From Perognathus longimembris pacificus (taxonomy: Eukaryota; Chordata; Mammalia; Rodentia; Heteromyidae), in contig NC_063173.1 of NCBI RefSeq assembly GCF_023159225.1, forward strand, positions 8,532,852 to 8,596,851: a stretch of DNA of 64,000 bases. The letters run 5' to 3'. The stretch's first letter is position 1. Every line of letters starts with the position of its first letter. Position numbers and translations under genes: made by a program. Shown here one piece after another: positions 23,039 through 36,800 of this stretch. The notes beneath the pieces are model-generated. The model had not been told where the DNA came from, ran no database searches, and worked only from the letters and a program-made list of their open reading frames with translations.

Positions 23039-23723
23039 GAGGGTTTAATTTTTTTTAAGTTCTTTGTATATTCTGAAAAAAAAAAATGATTTTGTCTTGG
23101 AATTACTAATATGAGCCCACTGGATCACTTTATAAATCTTCAGTAAAATTGTTTTGGGGAGACTAGTGATCTTATTTTTCTTGTATCTTGAAACGTTTTT
23201 AATTCCAACCAGGAAATTATTTCATCAGTTATTGTCAACTATTGCTAAAAAAGAAATGCCTGGAGAAATAAAAATAGAAGAGTGATAGAATTGCTCTGAG
23301 AAGAAGTTGGCCATTGTAAAGGGCGAGGTAGTAAATACTTTAGGCTGTGGAGACCACAAATAATCTCCAGGACATACAACTCTTAAATTTGTTTTAAATA
23401 TAAAATTAAAAAAAATTAGCTTCCAGGTTATACAAAAATTGGTTGTGGGCCTCATTTGGCCTGTGGACCTTCGTTTGTCATGCACTATCCTATAAGTTTC
23501 ATATTGCTCAAGGGATTTTTCCATCTTCTAACACATAATAAAAGGAGACTACAAACATCTTTATGGTTTTTAAGTTCCTACTTGCTCATTTTATTCATAA
23601 TGGCTAAGAGAAACAAACTGGAAGAAGTTTGTAGTTGGACACATCAGAAAATGAATGCAGTGTTGTAGATACATTCTATACTAACAGTGGCAAAGTTGCT
23701 TGCTCATAAAAACAAATCTCAGG

Positions 23724-23940
23724 GGGCTGGGGATATGGCCTAGTGGCTAGAGTGCTTGCCTCGTATACATGAGGCCCTAGGTTCGATTCCCCAGCACCAC
23801 ATACACAGAAAATGGCCAGAAGTGGCGCTGTGGCTCAAGTGGCAGAGTGCTAGCCTTGAGCAGGAAGAAGCCAGGGACAGTGCTCAGGCCCTGAGTCCAA
23901 GCCCCAGGACTGGCCAAAAAAAAAAAAAAAAAAAAAAAAA
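23724..23940 (+). mobile_element. ID-headed dimeric SINE, young, sense
   Basis: Near-consensus dimer with a roughly 25-bp pure A-tail. It is flanked by ACAAATCTCAGG at 23712-23723 and 23941-23952. The B box ggttcgattcc is intact. Confidence 0.93.
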
Positions 23941-24573
23941 ACAAATCTCAGGTTACAGTTTTTAAAAAATTTTTGCAGGTAGTGGTGTTTGAACTCATAG
24001 CCTCATTCTTGCCAGGCAAGCACTCTTCCATACCACTACCCATAAGATCATGAATCTTTAGATGACAATCTTCTTATCTGAGTTCTCTCAAGTAAATAAT
24101 TGATGATTAAACAGTATATTTCTAAAAGTCAAAAGGAAAAATGGTGTTTTGTAACCACATCATAGACAGTATGGTGAAAAGATAAGACAAGTGCTAGTAT
24201 TTTGTTAATCTCTTATATTTGTGCTCCAAATTTGAGTAGATATGATTTGTAAGTGGATAGATCCTGAAAGTAGCTATATATACCAAGGTAAAAGGCAATA
24301 AATATAGAAATTGAAAAAATAACTGGATTAGTTATTCTAAAATAATGTTTGAAGATGTACAATTGAGACTTTTAAAAATTATAGATTCGATAAGGAGCTA
24401 TCCTTACAATGCATATGCCAGAAAAAAGAACCTAATGAAGATCTGACTTATGTAAGACCTATGAGTTAGATGTACTTTATATTCATTCTCTGATGGTTGA
24501 TGAAGTGTTGTATTCAGAGGACATAGCCCATTTCAGATATAACTTGAAGATAAGGGAAATAGAGAGTATACTT

Positions 24574-24790
24574 TTTTTGTTGTTGTTTTGTTTTTGTTGC
24601 CAGTCCTGGGGTGTGGACTCAGGGCCTGAGCACTGTCCCTGGCTTCCTTTTGCTCAAGGCTAGCACTCTGCCACTTGAGCCACAGCTCCACTTCCGGCTT
24701 TTTTCTATATATGTGGTGCTGAGGAATCGAACCCAGGGCTTCATGTATACGAGGCAAGCACTTTTACCACTAGGCCATATTCCCAGCCCC
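24574..24790 (-). mobile_element. ID-headed dimeric SINE, young
   Basis: Complete antisense dimer with an interrupted T-rich tail, flanked by TAGAGAGTATACTT (24560-24573 and 24791-24804). The intervals 23953-24559 and 24805-25310 hold nothing recognised. Confidence 0.92.
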
Positions 24791-25325
24791 TAGAGAGTAT
24801 ACTTAATAGAATTCTAGTTAAGTTTTTTCTGAACTTTTTTTTTTTTTTTTGAGAAGAGAGGTGCTGGAGACCCCTCCAACATTGAGTTACATGTACTTCA
24901 GTCTCCCTCGTGAACATTCTTTATAAAAAGTTCTATTGGATACATAAAGCAAATTATGACTGCTTTTTCTTGTATATTGATATTAAAGAACTAGCTTACT
25001 AGGATTTATTTCTCTGAGTTATGCTTCATTAGATTGTTGACTTACAAGGAGGAAGGCTGTTTTGAGAAACAATCTTCAGAACTTTGCTACTACATTTACT
25101 CTTTGAATAACATTGAGGACTTAGGCTAATGTATGTTTCAGTTTAATCTCATATATAATTGAACTGATAAAGGGTAAAAAGAGACTTTTAAAAATACCAC
25201 ATATAGGATCGTTATAGCTGATTTCACAGTCGAGACTTAGAAGTCTAGGAGGCAATCACATGACATAGAATTATGTCAGACTAAAATTTGTGAAGCGAGA
25301 CTTGTATATCAAAACTATGTTTAAG

Positions 25326-25916
25326 TATGGAGGTTTCTCAAAAAGCTCAATATAGACCTACCCTATGACCCAGCCATACCACTCCTAGGCATCTATCCTA
25401 AACAGCAAAACCCAAGATATCAAAAGGACATTTGTACTTCCATGTTTATCGCGGCACAATTCACAATAGCCAAAATTTGGAAACAACCCAGATGCCCCTC
25501 CACAGACGAATGGATCCAAAAAATATGGTACTTATACACAATGGAATACTACATAGCGATTAGGAATGGTGAAATATTGTTATTCGCAGGGAAATGGTCA
25601 GAACTCGAACAAATAATGTTGAGTGAGACAAGCCTAGAACACAGAAAACAAAGGGGCATGATCTCCCTGATATATGACTGTTAACAAAGGGAGACGGAGA
25701 GACAGTAGAGACCAAGTCTGTGAACACTGTATATGTGCTTGATACATTGTATATTGCATATGGGTCTACCTGACCTAGACAAGGGATGGAAAAACAGGTT
25801 GTAAGATATCACAAGAAATGTACACACTGCCCTACTATGTAACTGCACCCTCTTTGCACAGCACCTTGTAAAAAAATTTATGTTCAAATTAATAATAAAA
25901 AATATTTTTTAAAAAA
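25326..25916 (+). mobile_element. 5'-truncated LINE-1 insertion, young
   Basis: About 590 bp of L1 3' end, matching the full-length copy in this window from about 37307 to its tail with only a handful of differences. It starts inside the ORF2 C-terminal region. The last 80 codons of ORF2 remain open from an internal ATG to the stop at 25682-25684, followed by the short 3' UTR, an AATAAA-type signal and an A-rich tail. An exact 15-bp target duplication, AAAACTATGTTTAAG, flanks it (25311-25325 and 25917-25931). It lies in HIKESHI intron 2, sense orientation. Confidence 0.95.
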
Positions 25917-25931
25917 AAACTATGTTTAAGA

Positions 25932-26400
25932 AATGGAGAACTTCCCACATAAATAAAAACTGAGTAGTTGTTGGCAGACCTACCCTGTGACACATGGGAA
26001 ATTCCTTCAGGCTGAAATGAGGGGACTAAAGATAATAATTCAGAATCACTGGAGAGGTTTTATTGGTCCTAGAGGTTGTAGCTAAGGTATATACTTGATA
26101 CAGTAAGATACTTATTTTCTTTTTATCACAGAATACATAGCACACAAATTATTGAATGTGAATATCCACAGTAGTTAATGAAATAAGCAATATTGGTAGA
26201 AAGGGCAATTTGAAGATCTTTTTGTAAAGGAATAGTCAGGGATTGTTAATATTCTAAAAAGTCTTTAAAAAGTATACCTCTTCCAGAGTTAGCATTGAGG
26301 GTATTCTACTTAATTTATTTTTACCTATATCTTTTTCTGTTATTTCTTCTAACTACAGTAGTTTGTAGTTACTTTTTAGACAAACAACAGGTAGGATTTT
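25932..26400. other. HIKESHI intron 2, no recognised feature
   Basis: AT-rich unique intronic sequence. Confidence 0.45.
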
Positions 26401-26409
26401 TTGTTTTTG

Positions 26410-26597
26410 ATGATACAGTTTGAACTCAGGGCCTAAACATTGTTCCTTAGGTTTATCACTCAAGGCTGGTGCTCTGTCACTTGAGTCACAGCTCTATAAG
26501 ACTATCACAGACTTTCCTGCTCAGGCTGGCTTTGAACTGCCATCCTCAGATCTCAGCCTCCTGGGTAGCTAGAATTACAGGCTTGAGCCACTAGCAC
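26410..26597 (-). repeat. 7SL/B1-headed dimeric SINE, diverged
   Basis: Antisense: a shortened right module, then the head (cctgctcaggctggctttga to cttgagccactagcacc). It sits about 180 bp before HIKESHI exon 3. Confidence 0.75.
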
Positions 26598-26775
26598 CCT
26601 AACTAGGTAGAAAACATTTAACTCTTTGTTAATTTGTTTTTAAAAACTAACCTTTTGCATTTATCTGAATAGAGACAAATTTGCTAGTTTTTAGTGTGGA
26701 TAGGTTCACATAGTTACAGAGAAATTTGTATGAATACAGGCTAAATTTGAAATACATGGCATATATTTCTTTCAG

Positions 26776-26927
26776 GAGAAGGAAGCCAACACCCTTTTGG
26801 AGCCATGAATATTGTTCGAACTCCATCTGTTGCTCAGATTGGAATTTCAGTGGAATTATTGGACAGTCTGGCTCAGCAGACACCCGTAGGCAATGCCGCA
26901 GTATCTTCAGTTGACTCGTTCACTCAG
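26776..26927 (+). CDS. HIKESHI: HIKESHI exon 3
   Basis: Acceptor tttctttcag, donor gtaatg at 26928. It completes the split Gly codon, then encodes [20 protein letters not shown] and on to SVDSFTQ (residues about 90-140). F97, in the loop I recall as contributing to FxFG nucleoporin recognition, is present in QHPFG. The exon is 152 nt and ends in phase 0. Confidence 0.95.
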
Positions 26928-26949
26928 GTAATGCAATACATATTGCATT

Positions 26950-27350
26950 CCTTTTTTTCTTTCCACTTTATTATAGTTATTTATTATATTAAAGTTGTAT
27001 ACACTATATGTAACTATACAAGATGAAGTTTTGATACGTATTTGCATTGTGAAATGATTAAATCAAGCTAGCTAGCATGTTTACTTTTTTTTTTAGAACA
27101 AGATTATGGTCTAGTGACTTAACAGATTTTAAATATATTATCATATAACATACTTACATCTCCCCAGTTTCTTCCTCTTTACTCCCTAACCCTTCACAGC
27201 CACATTCTAGCCTCTACTTCTACAAGTTCAATGCTTTTGGTTCCCCAAATAAGTGGTATCATCATACAACATTTGTCTTTCTGTATCTGGATTATTTCAC
27301 TGAGTATAATGTCAAGATGGAAATGTTCCTTGATGTAGGAAAGACTGGAG
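26950..27350 (-). repeat. Old LINE-1 3' region relic, antisense
   Basis: Order and wording ('acatacttacatctccccag', 'cctctacttctacaagttca', 'tttgtctttctgtatctgga', 'tatttcactgagtataatgt') match the reverse complement of an ancient mammalian L1 3' end. It is not coding. Confidence 0.65.
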
Positions 27351-27459
27351 CATTGCTGATGCATTGTCTTTTGATTTTCTTTGTGGTGCTGGGGATATAA
27401 TGTGTTTCTTTGCTCATCTTAGGCAGATGTTCTACCACTCTATTTCCAGGACTTGATGC

Positions 27460-27825
27460 AGCAGTATTCCCTTTTTGCTTGAAATCAGGGCCTCAAGCTT
27501 GCTTGGCTTTCTTGTTCCACTGGCTTTCTACTATTTGAACCATACCTCTCTCCAGCCAGCCTTTTTTCTGGTTATTTTAGACATGGAGGTGTTTCTTCGG
27601 CTTTGCCTTGGCTGGCTTTGAACCATAATCCTCCGGTTCCTAGCCTCCTAAGTAGGCAGGATTACTGGAAGTAAGCTGCTGATGACTGACTGAAGCAGTA
27701 CTCAGGCTTGAACGCAGGGTCTGGGCACTCAGACTTTTTGGCTCAAGGCTGGCCATCTACCACTTGAGCCACAGTTCCATTTCTAGTCTCCTGAGTACAG
27801 GCATAAGCTACCACCACTCGGCAGA
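27460..27825 (-). repeat. Two diverged B1-headed SINEs
   Basis: Antisense relics at 27460-27690 and 27695-27825. The second has a shortened head. The following 640 bp have no recognised feature. Confidence 0.6.
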
Positions 27826-28465
27826 AAGTAGTGTTCTTGATAGAAGACGTGCACGTGTAAGCAGCATTCACCTTAGCTAGTAGAATGAATGGATATTAGG
27901 AGATTGTTGGATGTGGGGGTGAGAACTTCTCTCTCCTTCTCTTTCAACTTTAACTGAGGGAGAAAAGCTATTGGAAATTTCAGTGGAAGGGCTGTTAAAG
28001 TAAGTCCTTTTAGGGAGGATGATGGAGAATGGGCTAGGTGAAGGTTAGGAGTTTGTCAGGCAGCACCATGGGCTGTTACATGCTGTTTTGAGAATGGACT
28101 GAAATTAGAATTACAGAGTTTAGATCTCCCTCTCAACCCATGCCATTCAGGTACCGGCTAGGCACACACATAGTTTGGGTTCAATCTCCAGCAGCAAAAT
28201 AATAGTAATAATTTTTTCCAAGTAATTAAAAAATAAACTCATCCTAAAATATGCAAGCTATAACACAAACTTTATATTATCTCCTATAGATGGCACTAGA
28301 AAAGTATTAGGGCAATACACCCCAAACTGGTGTTACCCTTACAGAAAAGGAAGTCTATTGCTACATTTTTGAGCTATTTTACAAACAATGCATATGTTTA
28401 TTAAACAGCTTATTATGAGATGTTTGAAATACACAAAAAGTATAGAAAATAACTTCCATATTCTG

Positions 28466-28560
28466 CAGATGTTTATTGTATTCCTGCTCTGTGCCAGAGG
28501 CATGTTTTAAGCATGACTAGATACGAACAGGTCAAGGAAATAAAGTAACATCTGCTCATA
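28466..28560 (+). repeat. L2/MIR-type ancient repeat fragment
   Basis: The phrase 'atgtttattgtattcctgct' followed by 'ctgtgccagaggcatg' and 'ttaagcatgactagatac' parallels the L2/MIR3 terminal consensus (tttattga-cctactgtgtgccaggc). It is highly diverged. From 28561 to 29085 nothing else is recognised. Confidence 0.5.
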
Positions 28561-29089
28561 TAGATTCCATTTATACCAGAAAGCTACAATTTCTTTCTAC
28601 TTGAAACTGATTTAAAACAGGAAAAAAGCATTAACAATTTAGTCCCATTGATGCCTGCCTACCTGCATATCTTTCTTCATTTTACTTCCCAGGCTGGCCA
28701 TGAACCATAGTCCTCCTAATCTAAGTAGTTGGGATTGCAGGCTTGAGTTTGTAACCAAACATGGTTTAGACATTTTTATATAGGTAAATTTTGTAGTTGT
28801 TTCCTTATGATTTGTGGCGAAAAGGGTAGGATATGTGAAGATATTCTTTTATTTAGTTTTCTTTCTGGTGTTTGCATTAATTATGCAATATACTTGTTTT
28901 TATTGTCACATTTTCATATATGCTTATGATATACACATAAATACTGTTTATCCTCTCCGGTTCCTCTTTCCCCTCCTTTTCCCTTTCTCTTTCAAAAATG
29001 GTTTCCTCTTCTACTTTCATATGCGTGTTGTGTGTGTGTGTATGTGTTTCACACCTATATTACAGAAAATGTGCTTTTTGTCTTTTTTT

Positions 29090-29330
29090 TCTTTTGGTCC
29101 TGGGGCTTAAACTTTTGCCCTGGACACTCTCCCTGAGGTTTTTTTTTGTTTTTTTTGCTCAAAGCTAGCACTCTACCACTTTGAGTCACAGCACCAGTTG
29201 TGGTTTTCTGGTAGTTAATTGGAGATAAGAGTCTCATGGACTTTTCTGCCTGGGCTGGCTTAAAACTGATCCTCATATCTCAGCCTCCTGAGTAGTTACA
29301 ATTACAGGCGTGAGCCACTGGTGCCTGTTT
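29090..29330 (-). repeat. 7SL/B1-headed dimeric SINE
   Basis: Antisense copy with a T-rich interruption in the right module. The head is intact from ttaattggagataagagtct to gtgagccactggtgcctg. An L1-like antisense relic follows at about 29330-29440. Confidence 0.8.
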
Positions 29331-29439
29331 GTCTTTCTGTGTCTAGCTTTTTTTCATTTTGGCATGATCTCTAGTTCTCTCCATTTTCTAGCAGATGACA
29401 TAATTTCATTCTTCTTTATTGGTGAATGACACTCCATTG

Positions 29440-29489
<50 letters not shown>

Positions 29490-29496
29490 TATATAT
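29440..29496. repeat. Compound (TC)n(TA)n(CA)n microsatellite
   Basis: CT repeats grade into TA repeats, then into ACACAC and ATATAT. It probably grew from the L1-derived 'ctccattgt' site just before it. A (TG)n run also lies at 29739-29764. Confidence 0.9.
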
Positions 29497-29769
29497 CACA
29501 CTTTAACATCCCCCCACACTCCCTTTTTATTGTGTGTAAGGTAAGGTTTTGTTCTCTAGCTCATGTTAAGCTTGAACTTGCAGTTCTCCTTGCTCAGCTG
29601 AAATCCCGAAGCACTGACTTGAATGTTTTTCAGGTTTTTTTTTTTTTAACTGGTGTGGAGGGCTGCTGTTGATTAATAATCTTTTGGACCTTTACTAAGC
29701 TCTAAGTTTTAATTCAAGTACCTTCATAGTAGAATCTTTGTGTGTGTGTGTGTGTGTGTGTGTGTACAT

Positions 29770-31419
<1,650 letters not shown>

Positions 31420-31432
31420 AAAACTGTTCTCC

Positions 31433-32617
31433 CATGTGGGGAGAAAGATGGCGCCGAGACAATAGGGAGGCACCCCGACTCGCACCAACTGAATAGCGAG
31501 CTGGGAACTCCAACACCCAACACTCCACCAAGAACCCAGCAAAACCAGCATCCAGAAGCAGTGGAGAAACGCAGGAAAACAAAAAGGAGCAAAAAAGAAG
31601 AACCGAAAACCTACACGGAGCCGGAGATTAATCGGGGCACCCTCCCCCCACCAGCCGGCCCTGGCCCAAACAGGGTCAGGCTGGGAAAGGGAAACCCGGC
31701 GATCGGCAGACAGGTTGCCAGGAGCGCAGAATCCATATAGCGGGAGACCCCACGGACACAAAGCAGGGTGCGGACCAAGACACACCCAGCAGCGACGAGA
31801 AGTTCGGGTCCACACCGGATTCGGACAAGGGAACCCAGCGCGGCAGAAAGAGGGAACGGGGGAGCCACCACGACACTTCGCCAACCCCTGAAGGGCCAAC
31901 GGCGGTGCGGGACACACACACAAAGCAGCAAAAGTGAGTCCCCCATAATCCCTTCCCCCAACGGGAGACCCAAGCCCGACAAAGACGATATATCTCCCTC
32001 CCTCCCCCTCCCCACTCCCGTGGGAACAAAGATTCCCCAAATCAGGCGGGAAGCTCCCAGCAGGCACTGGGAAGCCAGTCTAGCAGGGGAAGGGCGGAAC
32101 AGCCCCAAGCCCCCAAAGGTTCCTGAACTGGCAGAACCGGCCCCGTCCCCTTCCCAACAGGGGCCAGGGACGGCCGGCAGGGCAAGCCCCACCCGAGGCG
32201 CCTAGACCTTGCGGACTCTTACAACTAAAATCACAGGCGCTGGTGGGCAATACCAGCCCAGCAGGGTCACCTGAGCCTGATCTCGTTCCCCCTCCTCGAA
32301 GCGGAGGCGAGGTCTGAGGGTGCCAAGCCACACCCGGACAGTCGATCCCACTGGGCCCCACACATACTGCTTCCCCCCCCCAACGGACTCGCGGGAGGGC
32401 GCAAGCACAACCCAACAACCCAGGGCTCGCTCTGGGAGGCAGACCCCACTTAAGTGCCTGTTGTAGGGGACTCACAGTGCACAGGAGGGCGGGGCCCCGG
32501 CGAAAGCGCCCGCTCTGATAGGCGTGCCCTGCACTGGTGGGCGGGGCCACAGCGACAGCACCTGCTGACGCAGACACGCCTACACAGAAGGGAGGGAAGA
32601 TCTACACAGACTTCCAG
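31433..32617 (+). promoter_or_regulatory. LINE-1 5' UTR with YY1-like element
   Basis: GC-rich, CpG-rich leader of about 1.19 kb. It opens with a G-run and AAGATGGCG (31445-31453), a YY1-type site at the same relative place as in primate L1, where it positions the transcription start. I see no tandem monomers of the mouse kind, so the promoter resembles the single-unit human type. Several long open frames on the minus strand here reflect high GC content. Confidence 0.8.
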
Positions 32618-33787
32618 ATGCGCAAATCACAAAGAAACATAACTCAGTTCATCAAAGGACAAGCCAACTCGCCAGCTCCAAAAAGCAGCACGACTGGAGA
32701 GGAGATGGAGAATAAAAAAGCAAATGAGGACATGTTAACAGGAATGATCGAAACCGTCAGAAATGAAATCAGAAAACAATTCCAGGAGTTTAGAGCGGAA
32801 ATCTGGAAGGACACCCAGGAAGCCAAGAAAGAAATGGAAGCAAAACTGGATACAATGCAAGCCTCGTTTAAAGAAATGGAAGCAAAAATGGATACAATGC
32901 AAGCCGCCTTTAAAGAAAATCTCCACACCCTGAGAATTGAAATGCATGAAAAAATAGATTTAAAATACAACTCTTTAAAGGAAGAAATTTCCACGATCAG
33001 AGCTGATATGACAACCATGAATAGCTCTCTGACATCCATAAACTCCGCAATTGAAACCATAACACAAAGAGTGGACCATATGGAATCCAGAATCTCTCGC
33101 CTGGACGATGAAGCAGCTGACAACAACCAGAAAATGACCACACTCCAAGAAAAGGTGAAGCTTCAGGGAAGATTACTCCAGGAACTAATGGACAAAGACA
33201 AGAGATATAATCTGCGCATAATTGGAATAGAAGAAGGAGCCGAATATCAGAGCAGAGGGCTTAATCATGTTCTCAATAAAGTTATTGCAGAAAACTTCCC
33301 CAATCTCACAGGGGACCCCATCCAGGTAACCGAAGCCTATAGGACACCTGGCAGGCCAGACCCCAGGAAAACCACCCCAAGGCACATAATATTCAAGACT
33401 ACAGACCTCAAGATTAAAGAGCAAATTCTGAATTCAGCCAAAGCGAAGAAGGAAACTTTTTTCAATGGGAAGAGGATTCGAATAACATCCGACTTATCCA
33501 CACAAACTTACCAAGCTCGAAGTGAGTGGAAGAACACCATCCAAGTACTTCAGAATAACAATTTACAACCTCGGATCAAATATCCAGCGAAACTGGAGTT
33601 CACATTCGAAGGGAGAACCAGATCTTTCCACACCAAAGAGGAGCTAAAGGAGTATGTGAATAAAAAACCAGCCCTACAGCGAATATTAAGAGGGGAAGCC
33701 CACCCAACAGAGATCGTAAAAGACACACAGACAGATTCAGAAAGAAACTTCAATAGCCAAAGTCCAGCAGAAACACAAGCTCACTAA
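32618..33787 (+). CDS. LINE-1 ORF1 protein (RNA-binding trimer protein)
   Basis: 389 residues from the ATG at 32618 (MRKSQRNITQFIKGQ). An upstream in-frame GTG at 32537 would lengthen the frame, but it is not a plausible eukaryotic start. ORF1p binds L1 RNA in cis as a trimer and is essential for ribonucleoprotein formation. Order: a short basic N-terminus, a long coiled coil (about residues 40-205, with heptad-like KEMEAK..DTMQ units), an RRM domain (about 210-300, RYNLRIIGIEEG onward) and a C-terminal domain (about 300-370, with FFNGKRIRITSDLS and the YPAKLEFTFEG region). Within the coiled coil a 14-residue unit is tandemly duplicated (DNA 32831-32872 and 32873-32914). No frameshift or stop interrupts it. 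Confidence 0.92.
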   Translation: MRKSQRNITQFIKGQANSPAPKSSTTGEEMENKKANEDMLTGMIETVRNEIRKQFQEFRAEIWKDTQEAKKEMEAKLDTMQASFKEMEAKMDTMQAAFKENLHTLRIEMHEKIDLKYNSLKEEISTIRADMTTMNSSLTSINSAIETITQRVDHMESRISRLDDEAADNNQKMTTLQEKVKLQGRLLQELMDKDKRYNLRIIGIEEGAEYQSRGLNHVLNKVIAENFPNLTGDPIQVTEAYRTPGRPDPRKTTPRHIIFKTTDLKIKEQILNSAKAKKETFFNGKRIRITSDLSTQTYQARSEWKNTIQVLQNNNLQPRIKYPAKLEFTFEGRTRSFHTKEELKEYVNKKPALQRILRGEAHPTEIVKDTQTDSERNFNSQSPAETQAH

Positions 33788-33835
33788 AGACAAGAAGAAA
33801 AAAAAAACAACAGGAAAAAACAGCCCAACAAGAAA

Positions 33836-36800
33836 ATGGAAGGAGAAAAAACACCCTTATCCTTGATCTCTTTAAATATAAATGGCTTAAACTCCCCGAT
33901 CAAGAGGAGCAGACTGGCAGAATGGATCCGCAAGCAAAAAGTTGACATCTGTTGTCTACAAGAGACCCACCTTACAGCAAGGGACAAAAACAGGCTTCGA
34001 ATGAAAGGATGGAGCAAGATCTACCAAGCAAATGCACCCACCAAAACGGCAGGTGTAGCCATCCTGATCTCAGACAAGCTGGATTTCTCTTTAAAGTCCA
34101 CTCAAAAAGACAAAGAAGGACACTACATATTGATACAAGGAAAAATCCAGAATCAAGACATCACGGTGATAAATGTATACTCACCGAACAAAAGAGGCCC
34201 GACATATGTCAAGCAAATTCTCACAGAATTACAGAGCAAGATAGATGCAAACACAATCATAGTGGGTGACTTTAATACTCCTCTCTCTCCAAGAGACAGA
34301 TCCAACACCCAGAGGATTAGTAAGGGAGCTGAGGACCTAAATAACACCATTGCCCAAATGGATCTAACAGACCTATATAGAACCTTCCACCCTACAGAGA
34401 CCCAATACACCTTCTTTTCAGCAGCCCATGGATCATATTCCAAAATAGACCACGTCATAGCCCACACAAAGAACCTCAGCAAATACAAAAGAATTGACAT
34501 CATCCCATGTATTATATCTGATCACAGTGGATTAAAGGTAACCCTCAACAACAAAGGATACCACAGAGCCTATACACACTCTTGGAGGCTAAACCCCACG
34601 CTGCTATCCAACACTTGGGCCACAGATCAAATTAAAGATGAAATCAACGAATTCATAAGCCACAATGACAAAGAAAACACATCACAAAGAAACCTATGGG
34701 ACACAGCTAAGGCAGTACTGAGGGGCAAGATCATTGCACTCAGTACCCACATTAAAAGAATGGAAGCAGAGCAGGTGAATACCCTCACGATGAAACTAAA
34801 ACAACTGGAGAAACAAGAAATGACAGAATCTAAAACGACTAGGAGGAGAGAGATTACAAAGATTAAAGAAGAGATAAATCTGATTGAAAATAGAAAGACC
34901 ATTCAACAAATAAATAAGACTAAAAGCTGGTTCTTTGAGAAAATAAACAAAATTGACAGACCCCTTGCAAGACTCACAAAAAAAAGAAGAGAAGAGACTC
35001 ATATTCGTAAAATCAGGGACTCCACAGGAAAAATTACAACAAATACACACGATATTCAAACAATCATAAGGAGCTATTTCCAAAACCTCTACTCAACAAA
35101 AAACAATAATTTTACAGAAATGGATCAATTCTTAGAGAAGTACAAACTGCCCAAACTGAACCAAGAAGAAATAAATCAACTAAATAAACCAATAACTTAC
35201 GGTGAGATACAGGAGGTAATCAAGAACCTCCCTACTAAGAAAAGCCCAGGCCCAGATGGATTCACCAATGAATTCTACAAAACCTTTAGTGAGGAGCTAA
35301 TTCCAATACTCCTCAAACTCTTCCGCGAAATAGAAACGGAGGGAAAAATCCCGAACTCATTCTACGAAGCTAATATCATACTCATCCCCAAACCAGGCAA
35401 AGATCCAACAAAAAAAGAGAACTACAGACCAATATCACTAATGAACACAGATGCAAAGCTCCTCAATAAAATATTAGCTAACAGGATCCAGAAAGTGATC
35501 AAGAATATCATACATCATGACCAAGTAGGCTTCATCCCTCAGTCACAAGGATGGTTCAACATCCGTAAATCAATCAATGTAATTCACCACATAAACAGAA
35601 CTAAAATCAAGAATCACATTGTTATCTCAGTCGATGCCCAAAAAGCCTTTGACAAAATACAACATCCATACCTATTAAAAGCTTTGGAGAGAACAGGAAT
35701 AGATGGAACATTCCTCAAAACAATAAAAGCCATATACAACAGACCAACTGCTAATATCATATTAAATGGAGAGAAACTTAAATCATTCCCCCTAAACACA
35801 GGAACAAGACAAGGATGCCCACTCTCCCCACTTCTGTTCAACATAGTACTGGAATCCCTAGCCATAGCAATAAGGCAAGAGGAGGACATCAAAGGGATAC
35901 ACATCGGCAAGGAAGAAATCAAGTTATCCCTATTCGCAGACGACATGATCTTATATCTCAAGGACCCAAAAAACTCAGTACCCAAACTCCTACATCTAAT
36001 AAACCAATTTGGCAAAGTAGCAGGATACAAAATCAATCCACAAAAGTCAGCAGCTTTTCTGTACACCAGCAATAGACAAACAGAAAAGGAAATTATGGAA
36101 ACGATTCCATTTACAGTAGCCAAAAAAAGAATAAAGTACCTAGGGATCAACTTAACCAAGGACGTGACGGACCTATTCAATGAAAACTACAAAAATCTAA
36201 TAAGGGAAATCAAAGAAGACACAAGGAGATGGAAAGACCTCCCATGCTCATGGGTAGGCAGAATCAATATAGTGAAAATGGCCATACTGCCCAAATTGTT
36301 ATACAAATTCAATGCAATACCTATCAAAATCCCAGCCACATTCTTCACTGAAATAGAGAAACCAATCCATAAATTCATATGGAACAGCAAAAAACCTAGA
36401 ATAGCCAAAGAAATTCTAGGCAAAAAACATAGTGCAGGAGGTATCACCATACCAGACTTCAAGCTCTACTACAAGGCCATCATAACAAAAACAGCATGGT
36501 ATTGGTATAAAAACAGATCGGAAGACCAGTGGATTAGAATTGAAGACCCAGAAATAAAACCGCACTCTTACAGCCAACTGATATTCGACAAAGGAGCTAA
36601 AGACATACAATGGAATAAACATAGCCTCTTCAACTACTGGTGCTGGGAGAACTGGGCAGCCATATGCAGAAAACTCAAAGTAGACCCAAGCCTATCACCA
36701 TGCACCAAGATCAACTCAAAATGGATCAAGGACCTCAACATCAGACCTGAATCCTTGAAACTACTGAAGGACAGAGTAGGAAAGACACTAGAACTTATAG

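Noticed and set aside
23724..23820. Functional tRNA gene (A and B boxes present)
   Set aside because: The boxes belong to the tRNA-like left half of a SINE with A-tail and target duplication. The cloverleaf is not preserved.
32537..32617. Extension of L1 ORF1 upstream to 32537
   Set aside because: The codon at 32537 is GTG, not ATG. The first ATG in frame is at 32618 and gives a typical ORF1 start.
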